The position numbers and the translations under genes were made by a program. This document shows, piece by piece, positions 19,008-28,925 of a stretch of 64,000 nucleotides of DNA. The DNA comes from Sphingobacteriales bacterium (lineage in GTDB: Bacteria > Bacteroidota > Bacteroidia > Chitinophagales > Chitinophagaceae): positions 91,859 through 155,858 of the forward strand of contig JAIXSZ010000056.1 in the NCBI GenBank assembly GCA_027484425.1. The letters run 5' to 3'. The notes beneath the pieces were generated by a model. It made no database searches, was not told the DNA's origin, and worked only from the letters and a program-made list of their open reading frames with translations. Within the stretch, counting starts at the first letter, position 1. Every line of letters starts with the position of its first letter.

Positions 19008-19590
19008 AATCGTTGTTTATAAAAGTTTTATTTTAGACTAATTCAGGTGAGGGGCAATACTTACTGAACAGAAACCAATTTTATTTTAGAATGACCACTC
19101 ACTTATCTCTTTCACTTCACTTTCTACTAAGACCTTTCTTTAACTGCTTTATACTAGGTAATCTTTCGACCAGAATTTCTTCTATTAACTTTAGTTGATT
19201 GCTATGTGTTAAAACAAAAGTACCGTCTTTAGCATTGGTCAAAACAAAATGATTTGCACACCCTGTGGAAAACCTAGAGCAAATGTGAATGAATGAAAAA
19301 GCAACAATAAGATAACAACAGACATCCTTGTTTTAGAATATTTGTGGGTTCAACCATGCACTTCTAAAACCCTTATCTGGTGGTCTTATTACAAAATTTA
19401 CCCACTATAATTTATCTCGAAAAGATAAGTGATATGGTAAATCAACAAAAAATAGATTGTGGAAAAACTTTTTTCACCTGCTCCGACTCTAAAAATGAAG
19501 TAAACTAAACCTAATATATTATATCTTGGTAGTCTCAATAAAACCGATCGAAATCAACCACTAATTTTAGTAGAAAATCAACTTAAAAAA
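19008..19590. other. Intergenic region upstream of nrdB, divergent from YdeI-like gene
   Basis: About 580 AT-rich bases without a credible gene. It contains the nrdB promoter and two copies of TGTGGAAAA (19264-19272 and 19458-19466), which resemble degenerate DnaA boxes (TTTTCCACA on the other strand). A short inverted repeat TTATCT...AGATAA lies near 19411-19427. No RNA gene recognised. Confidence 0.5.
19215..19243 (-). promoter_or_regulatory. Candidate nrdB-nrdA promoter (TTTG-N17-TACTTTTG)
   Basis: On the minus strand, TTTG (complement 19240-19243) and TACTTTTG (complement 19215-19222) with a 17-base spacer match both Bacteroidota promoter elements. The start of transcription would be about 200 bases upstream of the nrdB ATG, leaving a long leader. 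Confidence 0.5.
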
Positions 19591-20202
19591 ATGGGTAAAA
19601 AAGATGAAAGAATAGACGCTTACATTGCGAATTCTGCGCCATTTGCACAACCTATTTTGTCACATTTACGCGCATTGATACATGATGTTTGCCCTGAAGT
19701 AGTGGAAACTTGGAAATGGAGTTTTCCGAATTTCGATTACAAGGGTAATTCTTTTGTGAGTCTGGCAAGTTTCAAGAAACATTGCGCATTGAGATTTTGG
19801 AGAGCATCCTTGATGGAGGATCCGGATAACATTTTTAACATTAGTGAAAACGGCGCCCTAGGCAGTCTGAACAAAATATGTGCATTAACAGATTTACCTG
19901 ACGATAGTGTGTTGATAAAATACCTCAAAGCCGCCGTAAAGCTGAGTGAAGAAGGTAAAAAAGCGCCCAAAACAAGTAAGTCAAAAACAGCAGAACCAAT
20001 TAAAACTCCTGATGATCTTGCAATTGCCCTAACTGCAAATGAAGCTGCAAGCAAGCTTTATAACAATTTTAGCAACTCGCACAAAAAGGAATATGTGGTG
20101 TGGATAGAAGAAGCTAAAACATTAGCCACCAGAAACAAAAGAATAGCACAAGCTGTAGAAATGATCGCTGAAAACAAAAGCCGCAATTGGAAATACAAGT
20201 AA
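19591..20202 (+). CDS. YdeI/DUF1801-family protein
   Basis: 203 residues. The N-terminal half (Tyr-Ile-Ala-Asn-Ser-Ala-Pro-Phe-Ala-Gln, Glu-Thr-Trp-Lys-Trp-Ser-Phe-Pro-Asn-Phe-Asp) is a DUF1801-like iron-chaperone/YdhG-type domain; the C-terminal 60 residues (Ala-Ala-Ser-Lys-Leu-Tyr-Asn-Asn-Phe, Lys-Lys-Glu-Tyr-Val-Val-Trp-Ile) match the YdeI/OmdA bacteriocin-protection domain. A Lys-rich linker joins them. Cytoplasmic; biochemical role not established. Stands alone. Confidence 0.8.
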   Translation: MGKKDERIDAYIANSAPFAQPILSHLRALIHDVCPEVVETWKWSFPNFDYKGNSFVSLASFKKHCALRFWRASLMEDPDNIFNISENGALGSLNKICALTDLPDDSVLIKYLKAAVKLSEEGKKAPKTSKSKTAEPIKTPDDLAIALTANEAASKLYNNFSNSHKKEYVVWIEEAKTLATRNKRIAQAVEMIAENKSRNWKYK

Positions 20203-20281
20203 TGACAGTTTGATATAAGTTATCTGGTGTTTTACTTCAAGTGTAAATTCTTACACAGGGTACGATACTACTATATTGTAT

Positions 20282-20289
20282 TACTTTTG
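20282..20289 (+). promoter_or_regulatory. Candidate -7 box (TACTTTTG) for purM
   Basis: TAnnTTTG ending 12 bases before the purM ATG, implying a very short leader; no clear -33 element. Confidence 0.4.
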
Positions 20290-20301
20290 CGGTGCTAAAA
20301 A

Positions 20302-21477
20302 ATGAACATATTGAACGACAGGTATAGCCAGCGGGGCGTATCCGCACAAAAGGAAGATGTACATAAGGCAGTAGCAAAACTAGATAAAGGACTGTATCCT
20401 AACGCTTTTTGCAAAATATATCCCGACTATTGGGGTAATGACCCTGAATATTGCAACCTTATGCATGCAGATGGGGCTGGCACAAAATCGATACTAGCAT
20501 ACCTATATTGGAAAGAAACTGGAGACATGAGTGTGTGGCAAGGTATAGCAATAGATAGTATAGTGATGAACATAGATGATATGCTATGTGTGGGTGCAAC
20601 TGGTCCATTTACCTACTCATCTACTATAGGTAGAAATAAACATCTGATACCCGGAGAGGTAATATCAGAGATAATAAATGGTACTCAGGCATATTTTGAC
20701 AAACTAAGCGGTTTTGGCATTGATGTAAGGTTTATGGGCGGCGAAACAGCCGACGTAGGAGATGTAGTGCGCACTGTGATTGTAGATGGCACTATGGCAT
20801 GCCGGATGAGAAGAGACAAACTGGTGACCACCGAAAAGATGAAACCAGGAGATGTAGTAGTATCTCTTGCTAGTTATGGACAAGCCACCTACGAAACAGA
20901 GTATAATAGTGGAATGGGCAGCAATGGCCTGACGAGTGCCCGTCACGAAATGCTCCACAAAAAATATGGCACCCAATATCCTGAAAGCGTAGACCCGAAT
21001 TTGCCAGAGGATGTGGTATATAACGGCAAACATGAACTGACTGACGCCACTAGTACCCCGCTGAATATAGGCAAAATGATACTTTCACCCACCCGCACGT
21101 ATTCGCCAGTGATACTGAAAGTTCTCGATCAGCATTTTGATAAAATACATGGCATTATTCATTGTAGTGGAGGTGGACAAAGTAAATGTTTACATTATCT
21201 TCCGTCGGCTATGCGGGTTGTGAAAAATAATTTATTACCTGTGCCACCGTTATTTAAGATGATTCAGGAATCGGCGGGCACTGACTGGCGAGAAATGTAT
21301 CAGGTATTTAATATGGGACAAAGGTTGGAAATATTTACTGACGAAACCACTGCTCGTGAAATTGTGAATATTTCAGAGAGTTTTGGGATACAGGCGCAGA
21401 TTTCTGGTTATGTAGAAATATCAGAAACAAAAGAAGTAGTGATACAGTCAGAATACGGTAGTTTTTTGTACAAATAA
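20302..21477 (+). CDS. purM: Phosphoribosylformylglycinamidine cyclo-ligase (AIR synthase)
   Basis: 391 residues of the PurM ATP-grasp-like family. Visible are the start Tyr-Ser-Gln-Arg-Gly-Val-Ser, Ala-Asp-Gly-Ala-Gly-Thr-Lys-Ser, Met-Asn-Ile-Asp-Asp-Met-Leu-Cys-Val-Gly-Ala and Phe-Met-Gly-Gly-Glu-Thr-Ala-Asp, and late His-Cys-Ser-Gly-Gly-Gly-Gln-Ser-Lys. It converts FGAM to AIR in purine synthesis. It is about 40 residues longer than the E. coli enzyme and belongs to a Bacteroidota variant (my recollection). Single gene, no other pur gene nearby. Confidence 0.88.
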   Translation: MNILNDRYSQRGVSAQKEDVHKAVAKLDKGLYPNAFCKIYPDYWGNDPEYCNLMHADGAGTKSILAYLYWKETGDMSVWQGIAIDSIVMNIDDMLCVGATGPFTYSSTIGRNKHLIPGEVISEIINGTQAYFDKLSGFGIDVRFMGGETADVGDVVRTVIVDGTMACRMRRDKLVTTEKMKPGDVVVSLASYGQATYETEYNSGMGSNGLTSARHEMLHKKYGTQYPESVDPNLPEDVVYNGKHELTDATSTPLNIGKMILSPTRTYSPVILKVLDQHFDKIHGIIHCSGGGQSKCLHYLPSAMRVVKNNLLPVPPLFKMIQESAGTDWREMYQVFNMGQRLEIFTDETTAREIVNISESFGIQAQISGYVEISETKEVVIQSEYGSFLYK

Positions 21478-21602
21478 AATAATTTCTACCATCTTGCGTT
21501 TATTCTCTGTAACACAAAACAGTATTGAATTAGAAATTAGGCTTATCTTTACTTTGTCATTTACTCAACCTTATTAAACACAAACGCCAAAATCAAAAAA
21601 AA

Positions 21603-22283
21603 ATGAAAAAGCTTCTGATTACAGCATTATCGATTATGTTACTCAGTAACGTAAATGCACAAGAAAACTCTGATGATGACGGACCAATGAACGAGCGTAT
21701 TTCGCTAGATGGCTCTCCTATGCCCAGAAATAAAATGTTTAACAACACTCGTTGGAATAGCCTTACAACAATTGCCTTATCTCCATTTCAGTATTCAGAA
21801 AATGGTGTGGGTGTTGGTTTGAGTTATGAGCGTGCTTTGGACGTAGATGGCTATATATCTGCCTACGTTCCTTTTATTGCTACGTTTAACATGGAAGAAA
21901 ATAATGACAGGTATTATTACAACAATCAAAACAGAAATAATATCATGTTCTATGCCATGCCAGGTATTAAATTTTACCCAACAGGCATGGGCAGGGTTAA
22001 ATATGCAGTTGGTCCATCAGCTGTTATCGGCGTAGGACAGAAAACAATGGATGACTATTATTATGACCCATATTATGGTTACAGTACATCGAGAAATGGT
22101 ACATACGATAGAGTATTGTTTGGTATGATGATCAATAACTCATTGAACATTTACGCTACCAAACGTGTGTATGTTGGAGCGGAGATGGGTTTTGGTTTCA
22201 CCTACATGGATATTATTAACAACGTGAATCGCGGTGTAACTTTCCTTACTCAGGGAAGTTTCAAGATTGGATACTCGTTCTAA
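21603..22283 (+). CDS. Outer-membrane beta-barrel protein, unknown function
   Basis: 226 residues. Signal peptide 1-19 (cleavage Val-Asn-Ala-Gln), an acidic linker with Asp-Asp-Asp, then amphipathic strands with Gly-Val-Gly-Leu-Ser-Tyr-Glu-Arg-Ala and Gly-Ile/Val-Lys-Phe-Tyr-Pro-Thr-Gly ending in Gly-Tyr-Ser-Phe, the terminal aromatic expected of a barrel. An Asn/Tyr-rich loop (about residues 102-112) and Tyr-Asp-Pro-Tyr-Tyr-Gly-Tyr occur. Eight-stranded barrel by size. No specific function. Confidence 0.7.
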   Translation: MKKLLITALSIMLLSNVNAQENSDDDGPMNERISLDGSPMPRNKMFNNTRWNSLTTIALSPFQYSENGVGVGLSYERALDVDGYISAYVPFIATFNMEENNDRYYYNNQNRNNIMFYAMPGIKFYPTGMGRVKYAVGPSAVIGVGQKTMDDYYYDPYYGYSTSRNGTYDRVLFGMMINNSLNIYATKRVYVGAEMGFGFTYMDIINNVNRGVTFLTQGSFKIGYSF

Positions 22284-22310
22284 ACTGACATAAAATCCGA
22301 TTATATTTTT

Positions 22311-22343
22311 CTATGCCCTGCTATTAGCGGGGCATAGTTTTTT
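22311..22343 (+). terminator. Rho-independent terminator after the barrel gene
   Basis: 8-bp stem (22311-22318 with 22330-22337) followed by six T, 28 bases after the stop. Confidence 0.85.
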
Positions 22344-22390
22344 AGATATAGTTATCAAAATAATCTAGCTCCAAATCGAATTATATCTCT

Positions 22391-22398
22391 TACATTTG
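22391..22398 (+). promoter_or_regulatory. Candidate -7 box (TACATTTG) for the thiamine operon
   Basis: TAnnTTTG ending 6 bases before the riboswitch P1 stem, so the transcript would begin at the aptamer itself. No -33 TTG is clear. Confidence 0.5.
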
Positions 22399-22404
22399 TT
22401 TTAC

Positions 22405-22484
22405 ACTTTAGGGGTGCCATTTACCGATTGGCTGAGATCATACCCTTGTACGTGATCAGGATAATGCCTGCGAACGAAAAAAGT
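22405..22484 (+). promoter_or_regulatory. TPP (THI-element) riboswitch
   Basis: The conserved core is present: GGGGTGCC, then GGCTGAGA, ACCC, and GATCAGGATAATGCCTGCG. ACTTT (22405-22409) can pair with AAAGT (22480-22484) as P1. It precedes thiS by 60 bases and controls the thiamine biosynthesis genes that follow by binding thiamine pyrophosphate. Confidence 0.95.
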
Positions 22485-22508
22485 AAACATAGCTAGTATA
22501 CTTCTCAG

Positions 22509-22540
22509 CTACCTGCGTAAATCCCTCTGCCTACAGGTAG
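22509..22540 (+). promoter_or_regulatory. Candidate expression-platform hairpin before thiS
   Basis: CTACCTG (22509-22515) can pair with CAGGTAG (22534-22540), which sits 4 bases before the thiS ATG at 22545. No T-tract follows, so control by hiding the ribosome-binding region is more likely than termination (inference). Confidence 0.5.
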
Positions 22541-22544
22541 AATT

Positions 22545-22748
22545 ATGGAAATAATCATCAACGATAAGACTCTTTCATTGCCCGAAGGTGCATCTGTGGC
22601 TTTTGCCCTCTCTGTTGCCAACATTATGGCTCAAAGAGGCGTAGCAGTAGCAGTTAATAGCTCTGTAATATCCAGTGCCGAATGGGAATTGCACATTCTA
22701 AAAGAAAATGATAAAATAATGGTCATAAAAGCCACACAAGGTGGTTAA
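22545..22748 (+). CDS. thiS: Sulfur carrier protein ThiS
   Basis: 67 residues of the ubiquitin-like beta-grasp fold, ending in Thr-Gln-Gly-Gly. The C-terminal Gly-Gly is adenylated by ThiF and thiocarboxylated, and the sulfur is passed to ThiG for thiazole formation. First gene after the TPP riboswitch; 54 bases before thiC. No thiF is in the window. Confidence 0.93.
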   Translation: MEIIINDKTLSLPEGASVAFALSVANIMAQRGVAVAVNSSVISSAEWELHILKENDKIMVIKATQGG

Positions 22749-22787
22749 TGTGAAAGTATGGTTCACCCGCAAATTAAAATATAATAA

Positions 22788-24656
<1,869 letters not shown>

Positions 24657-24709
24657 ATTATAACTTGAAAGTGAATTTATAAATTAAAAGTATGCAGTAC
24701 TAAAAGTCT

Positions 24710-25480
24710 ATGTCTGATATCGCACCCAATACTACTATTACCACTGTTCTCTCTGTAGCAGGCTTTGACCCATCGGGCGGGGCTGGTTTGCTAGCTGATA
24801 TCAAGACATTTGAGGCTAATGGTGTGTATGGTATGGGTGTGGTAACGGCGCTTACTTTTCAGAACGATAAAGAATTTGATGGGGTAAAATGGATACCTGT
24901 AGATGATATAATCCAACAGATATCTGTTTTACTGCGTCGTTGTAGCATCAAATACATTAAAATTGGGCTTATTGAAAGTTACGAGGTGTTACTGAAAATT
25001 ATTGAATTCTTGAAAGAACAGATAGTTAATCCAGTAATAGTTTTTGACCCCATTATCAAGGCTAGTGCTGGTTTTAAGTTTCATAATAATGCTAACCAGT
25101 TTGTAAGCTTGTTGCAACACGTTTATTGTATTACCCCAAACATACCAGAAGCGGAATGGATATTGCAATCGAGTGACTTAAACGATCAACTGGAACAACT
25201 TAGTGAGCAAGTAAACATATACCTAAAAGGCGGACATAGTGATAATGAAACTGTAACCGACTTGCTGTATACAGCAGACCATACCTATGCATTTGCGAAT
25301 GAACGACTACCCTATGGCACCAAACATGGGAGTGGTTGTGTGTTATCGGCATCGCTTACAGCACAACTCGCAATGGGCCACGACCTGCCCACAGCTGCAG
25401 AAAATGCAAATGCATATACCTATCGTTTCTTGGGCAGCAGTACTACACTATTGGGCACACATCAATCTTATGCATCATGA
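24710..25480 (+). CDS. thiD: Hydroxymethylpyrimidine/phosphomethylpyrimidine kinase
   Basis: 256 residues of the ribokinase-like fold: Ala-Gly-Phe-Asp-Pro-Ser-Gly-Gly-Ala-Gly at the N-terminus and the anion-hole motif Gly-Thr-Lys-His-Gly-Ser-Gly-Cys near residue 205. It phosphorylates HMP and HMP-phosphate to HMP-PP. Its stop overlaps the thiE start (ATGA), so the two are translationally coupled. Stands alone rather than fused to thiE, as occurs in some Bacteroidota. Confidence 0.94.
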   Translation: MSDIAPNTTITTVLSVAGFDPSGGAGLLADIKTFEANGVYGMGVVTALTFQNDKEFDGVKWIPVDDIIQQISVLLRRCSIKYIKIGLIESYEVLLKIIEFLKEQIVNPVIVFDPIIKASAGFKFHNNANQFVSLLQHVYCITPNIPEAEWILQSSDLNDQLEQLSEQVNIYLKGGHSDNETVTDLLYTADHTYAFANERLPYGTKHGSGCVLSASLTAQLAMGHDLPTAAENANAYTYRFLGSSTTLLGTHQSYAS

Positions 25481-26214
25481 AATCGATAAGCAAACTACAC
25501 TTTATAACTACGAATGCTGCTGCTGCTGAGCTTGCGTGCAAAGGCGGGGTAAACTGGGTGCAACTTCGGCTGAAAAACGTAACGTACGAACAGTACAAGC
25601 AAGAAGCGTTAAAGGCAAAAGAGGTATGTACAAGGTACAACGCAGCACTGATAATAAACGACAATGTACAATTAGCTGCCGATGTTGGAGCTGATGGTGT
25701 GCATATTGGTAGTACCGATATGACACCTACAGAAGCTAGAGCACTTCTTGGAGAAAATTTCATTATAGGCTGCACTGCTAATACCCTTGACGACGTTGTG
25801 AGGTTATCTGCATTGCCTGTTAACTATATTGGATTAGGACCATTCAGATACACAACCACTAAACAGAACCTCAGCCCTGTGCTGGGTTGGGAAGGATATG
25901 ATAGCATCATGAAACAGCTAACAAATACTCATACCCAACACCCTCCTATTGTAGGTATAGGTGGCATTATCCTACATGATGTACCATCGTTAATGGGAAC
26001 TGGCATACACGGTATTGCAATATCTGGTGCCATAAGCAATGCAAGTGATGTGAGTGGTAAAGCGACTGATTTCATCAATATAATTGAAAATAAAAATATA
26101 GAGCGCTCTTCGCCTAGTGGTACAACCAGAAGTGCTAGTGTAATATCAGAAGGAGTAATCGAAGTTGTTGCCAATGGGATTGTTGAAATAATTTCATCAG
26201 CGTCAATCGATTAA
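25477..26214 (+). CDS. thiE: Thiamine-phosphate synthase
   Basis: 245 residues. TIM-barrel motifs are visible: Val-Gln-Leu-Arg-Leu-Lys (substrate), Ile-Ile-Asn-Asp-Asn, Asp-Gly-Val-His-Ile-Gly and Gly-Leu-Gly-Pro-Phe-Arg-Tyr-Thr-Thr-Thr-Lys, Gly-Ile-Gly-Gly-Ile. It joins HMP-PP and thiazole phosphate. The ATG overlapping the thiD stop is used; an in-frame upstream ORF beginning near 25336 lies within thiD and is not real. A tail of about 40 residues after Ile-Asn-Ile-Ile-Glu-Asn is longer than usual and Ser/Ile-rich, of unknown role. Confidence 0.93.
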   Translation: MKSISKLHFITTNAAAAELACKGGVNWVQLRLKNVTYEQYKQEALKAKEVCTRYNAALIINDNVQLAADVGADGVHIGSTDMTPTEARALLGENFIIGCTANTLDDVVRLSALPVNYIGLGPFRYTTTKQNLSPVLGWEGYDSIMKQLTNTHTQHPPIVGIGGIILHDVPSLMGTGIHGIAISGAISNASDVSGKATDFINIIENKNIERSSPSGTTRSASVISEGVIEVVANGIVEIISSASID

Positions 26215-26246
26215 TAATTTTAAAACAAGTATAATATTAATACTCA

Positions 26247-27020
26247 ATGAACGATACACTAATAATAGCCAGTAAATCTTTTAGTTCACGCCTTTTTACT
26301 GGCACTGGCAAGTTTGGCAATCATCAGTTGATGGAAGAAGCATTGCTGGCTTCAGCGTCTGAGCTAGTAACTGTGGCACTGAAACGAGTAAGTATAGATG
26401 GTGAAGATGATGATATTCTGCGTCATCTCAATCATAGCCACATTAATTTACTACCTAATACCTCTGGAGTACGAAACGCTAAAGAAGCAATTTTTGCAGC
26501 CCACCTTGCTCGCGAAGCCATGCAGACCAACTGGCTAAAGCTGGAGATACATCCCGACCCAAAATACTTGATGCCCGACCCTATAGAAACCCTGAAAGCA
26601 GCTGAACAACTGGTGAAAGACGGTTTTGTGGTATTGCCCTATATCCATGCCGATCCTGTACTATGCAAGCGACTAGAGGAAGTAGGTGTAGCGGCTGTAA
26701 TGCCACTAGGCGCCCCTATAGGTAGTAATATGGGACTGAAAACACTAGAATTTTTGCAAATAATAATAGAGCAAAGTAAAGTGCCTGTAATAGTAGATGC
26801 AGGCATAGGTGCACCTAGCCATGCAGCAGCAGCCATGGAGCTGGGCGCTGATGCAGTACTTGTAAATACGGCTATTGCTGTTGCAGGAGATCCGGTAATG
26901 ATAGCAAATGCATTCAGGATGGCTGTAATAGCAGGCAGAATAGCTTTCAATGCCAAACTACCAAGCGTAAAACAGCATGCAGAAAGCAGCAGTCCGTTAA
27001 CTGATTTTTTGAACGTGTAA
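26247..27020 (+). CDS. thiG: Thiazole synthase
   Basis: 257 residues, starting [12 protein letters not shown], with Val-Ala-Leu-Lys-Arg-Val containing the Schiff-base Lys, Leu-Pro-Asn-Thr-Ser-Gly, and phosphate-binding Val-Asp-Ala-Gly-Ile-Gly and Val-Asn-Thr-Ala-Ile-Ala. It forms the thiazole from DXP, dehydroglycine and ThiS thiocarboxylate. Last gene of the operon; ThiH (dehydroglycine source) and ThiF are not found in the window. Confidence 0.96.
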   Translation: MNDTLIIASKSFSSRLFTGTGKFGNHQLMEEALLASASELVTVALKRVSIDGEDDDILRHLNHSHINLLPNTSGVRNAKEAIFAAHLAREAMQTNWLKLEIHPDPKYLMPDPIETLKAAEQLVKDGFVVLPYIHADPVLCKRLEEVGVAAVMPLGAPIGSNMGLKTLEFLQIIIEQSKVPVIVDAGIGAPSHAAAAMELGADAVLVNTAIAVAGDPVMIANAFRMAVIAGRIAFNAKLPSVKQHAESSSPLTDFLNV

Positions 27021-27040
27021 ACAACAACATTTACTGTACA

Positions 27041-27078
27041 TTAATAAATAAGGGGGCCATAGCCCCCTTATTTATTAA
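27041..27078. terminator. Bidirectional terminator between thiG and the EGF-like gene
   Basis: Perfect 17-bp stem (27041-27057 with 27062-27078) with a four-base loop; the AT part supplies runs of T or A on both sides. It lies between a plus gene ending at 27020 and a minus gene ending at 27093. Confidence 0.85.
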
Positions 27079-27092
27079 AAAATATAAATATT

Positions 27093-27770
27093 CTAGTTAA
27101 TCACTGCATTATAAGACTGATTTTTGGTCATTGGTAAACTCAAACTGTTGAAAGACCAGAAAAGGGGCGTTTTTTCTAAACGTACTTTTGTATCAGTGTA
27201 TGCTCTGTAATAGCCAATGTGGTATTTTTTACCATCATTATTCACTGTTGTAATATCCAATGTTGAGTCGCGCTGTTTATAGTTTACATGTACCTGAGTT
27301 ATAAAAGGCAGTGTACTATTATTGTTAGTAGCCATCAAAAAGAAGTAATCGTTACTAACATCCAAGTTACTAAACTCTACTCCTCTTATAGGAAAACCAA
27401 TTTTAATAGGAGCTAAGTCTACATTGATTCCGTAAGTGCCCTTTGTTTTGGCAGTTGCTTTCAAAGTATCTCCATAAGAACCTGTGAAGGTGATAACAGC
27501 ACCACTATCTACTGATAATTCAGTACCATTAACCAACAGGTACACTCTGGTAAACGTTTCATTGCGTAGCGAAATAGAAGACACATTTGCAGTTTGGCAA
27601 TAAGCACCTGTATAACCAGTAGGGCAAATACAAAATCCATCACTACATGTGCCCCCATTTTGACAAACAAGCGTTTTACACCTGTCTTTTCTGCAAGAAG
27701 TGTATACTACAGTAGCCATGGCCAACAATGTAAATATTGCTGTAATTACAATCGATTTGGTTTGTTTCAT
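27093..27770 (-). CDS. Exported EGF-like domain protein, probable lipoprotein
   Basis: 225 residues. A hydrophobic N-terminus leads to Tyr-Thr-Ser-Cys (Cys 26), a weak lipobox. It is followed by a canonical six-cysteine EGF-like motif (Cys-x4-Cys-x5-Cys-x4-Cys-x-Cys-x8-Cys, about 31-58) including Gly-Tyr-Thr-Gly. The remaining ~165 residues form a beta-rich domain of unknown family. No enzyme motif. Exported to the envelope; adhesion or binding is plausible but not shown. Convergent with the thi operon. Confidence 0.75.
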   Translation of the reverse strand: MKQTKSIVITAIFTLLAMATVVYTSCRKDRCKTLVCQNGGTCSDGFCICPTGYTGAYCQTANVSSISLRNETFTRVYLLVNGTELSVDSGAVITFTGSYGDTLKATAKTKGTYGINVDLAPIKIGFPIRGVEFSNLDVSNDYFFLMATNNNSTLPFITQVHVNYKQRDSTLDITTVNNDGKKYHIGYYRAYTDTKVRLEKTPLFWSFNSLSLPMTKNQSYNAVIN

Positions 27771-28098
27771 TTTATATTTCTGTTATTGATTGGCAGCTAC
27801 ATCTTTGGACCCACAAACTACCAAGTAAAATTTAAATAATAATTGTGCTAAACAATTAGCCTAGCTACAAGAATTATAAAAGGTCGTGGCATAAAATTAA
27901 TAGATTCTTCTGAAGTAACGCAATATTTACATCAATCTGAATCAAAATTTATTTGCAATGCAGTTGACATCGCAAAATGACACAAATCTAACTATGAATA
28001 CTACATAAATATGCTTCAAAAGTGCTTAAGAACGAATTGCAAACATTAATTTATCAGTAAAATTGGACGAGCCTGTTTGAAAGATAATTATCTTTGCA
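27771..28098. other. Intergenic region
   Basis: About 330 AT-rich bases between divergent genes. I see no gene, strong hairpin or RNA signature, apart from the promoter elements near 28063-28096. Confidence 0.5.
28063..28096 (+). promoter_or_regulatory. Candidate promoter (TTG-N23-TATCTTTG) of the 28099 gene
   Basis: TTG at 28063-28065 and TATCTTTG at 28089-28096. The -7 box ends two bases before the first ATG (28099), so the transcript would be leaderless or nearly so. Confidence 0.45.
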
Positions 28099-28803
28099 AT
28101 GATGTCTAAATTCTATTCTACAACACTGTTATTATACTTTATTTGCACATTAACGTTGCAAAAAGTCGTTGCCCAGAATATCAAATCTTTTGATTTTCCT
28201 AAAGTAGTATTGGTTCAACTTTCTTCTGAACAAAATAGGATCAATGCGCTGATAAAGACCAAAAGGTATAACGACCTTGAGCGATTTAAACAAGAAGCAG
28301 AGGCTGTAAGAAATGCCACAATTGCAGATTTTAGAGATAATTTTAAGTTTTGCCAAGTTTATTTTTACATTGATACTAATGTCCAAAAGGTAAAAGATTG
28401 CCAATTCGAAGGTGTTTTGTTGTATAGCGACTTATCTCCTGTTACCAATTTATCCTTGGCTGATAGTTGCGAACTAAATGCTATTGTTTATTACGGCTAT
28501 CCTCAATGGCAAACAAAGAAAGGGAAATGGGATACCACCAAATCAAATTTCGGTGAAGCGGGTAAACCCTATGGTCGTGGACTAGTGATAAATGACCATC
28601 AATTGAGACAAATATATTATATATATTGGCTTGATGGTGATTTTTTCAACCTGAAATTCTTAGTAAGAAAAAAGAATAGAAAAAACAAATACATGTATTT
28701 TTCCAGAAAATTCGAACTTGAATATACCCCACAAGCAGCTGAACTGGATAGGAGTTTAGTTGAGCGAGAACGAAGATTGAGGAGAAAGTACAATAGACAA
28801 TAA
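28099..28803 (+). CDS. Secreted protein of unknown function
   Basis: 234 residues. Two Met codons (28099, 28102) precede a signal peptide ending near Lys-Val-Val-Ala-Gln. The mature part has a helical, charged section (about 27-75), a beta-rich middle with Asp-Ser-Cys-Glu and Tyr-Gly-Tyr-Pro-Gln-Trp, and a strongly basic tail (Arg-Glu-Arg-Arg-Leu-Arg-Arg-Lys-Tyr). Two cysteines (about 95, 115) could bond. I recognise no family. Stand-alone gene. Confidence 0.6.
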   Translation: MMSKFYSTTLLLYFICTLTLQKVVAQNIKSFDFPKVVLVQLSSEQNRINALIKTKRYNDLERFKQEAEAVRNATIADFRDNFKFCQVYFYIDTNVQKVKDCQFEGVLLYSDLSPVTNLSLADSCELNAIVYYGYPQWQTKKGKWDTTKSNFGEAGKPYGRGLVINDHQLRQIYYIYWLDGDFFNLKFLVRKKNRKNKYMYFSRKFELEYTPQAAELDRSLVERERRLRRKYNRQ

Positions 28804-28866
28804 ATAGAAACTGTACACTGTATTTTTACTAATACATCTGCAGTAGTAAACAAGGAATTTAGTTAA

Positions 28867-28895
28867 TTGGTTTCAACTAAATTTTGGTAAATTTG
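28867..28895 (+). promoter_or_regulatory. Candidate odhB promoter (TTG-N18-TAAATTTG)
   Basis: TTG at 28867-28869 and TAAATTTG at 28888-28895, spacer 18. Transcription would begin about 25 bases before the ATG at 28926. Confidence 0.55.
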
Positions 28896-28925
28896 CCATC
28901 AGTAAAGCAAACTACATCATATACA

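Noticed and set aside
19008..19590. Replication origin based on two DnaA-box-like sites and AT-rich DNA
   Set aside because: Only two degenerate sites, no dnaA or dnaN nearby and no cluster of boxes; reported only as a possible nrd control region.
25336..25476. N-terminal extension of thiE upstream of the ATGA overlap
   Set aside because: It lies entirely within the thiD coding sequence in another frame and lacks any ThiE homology.
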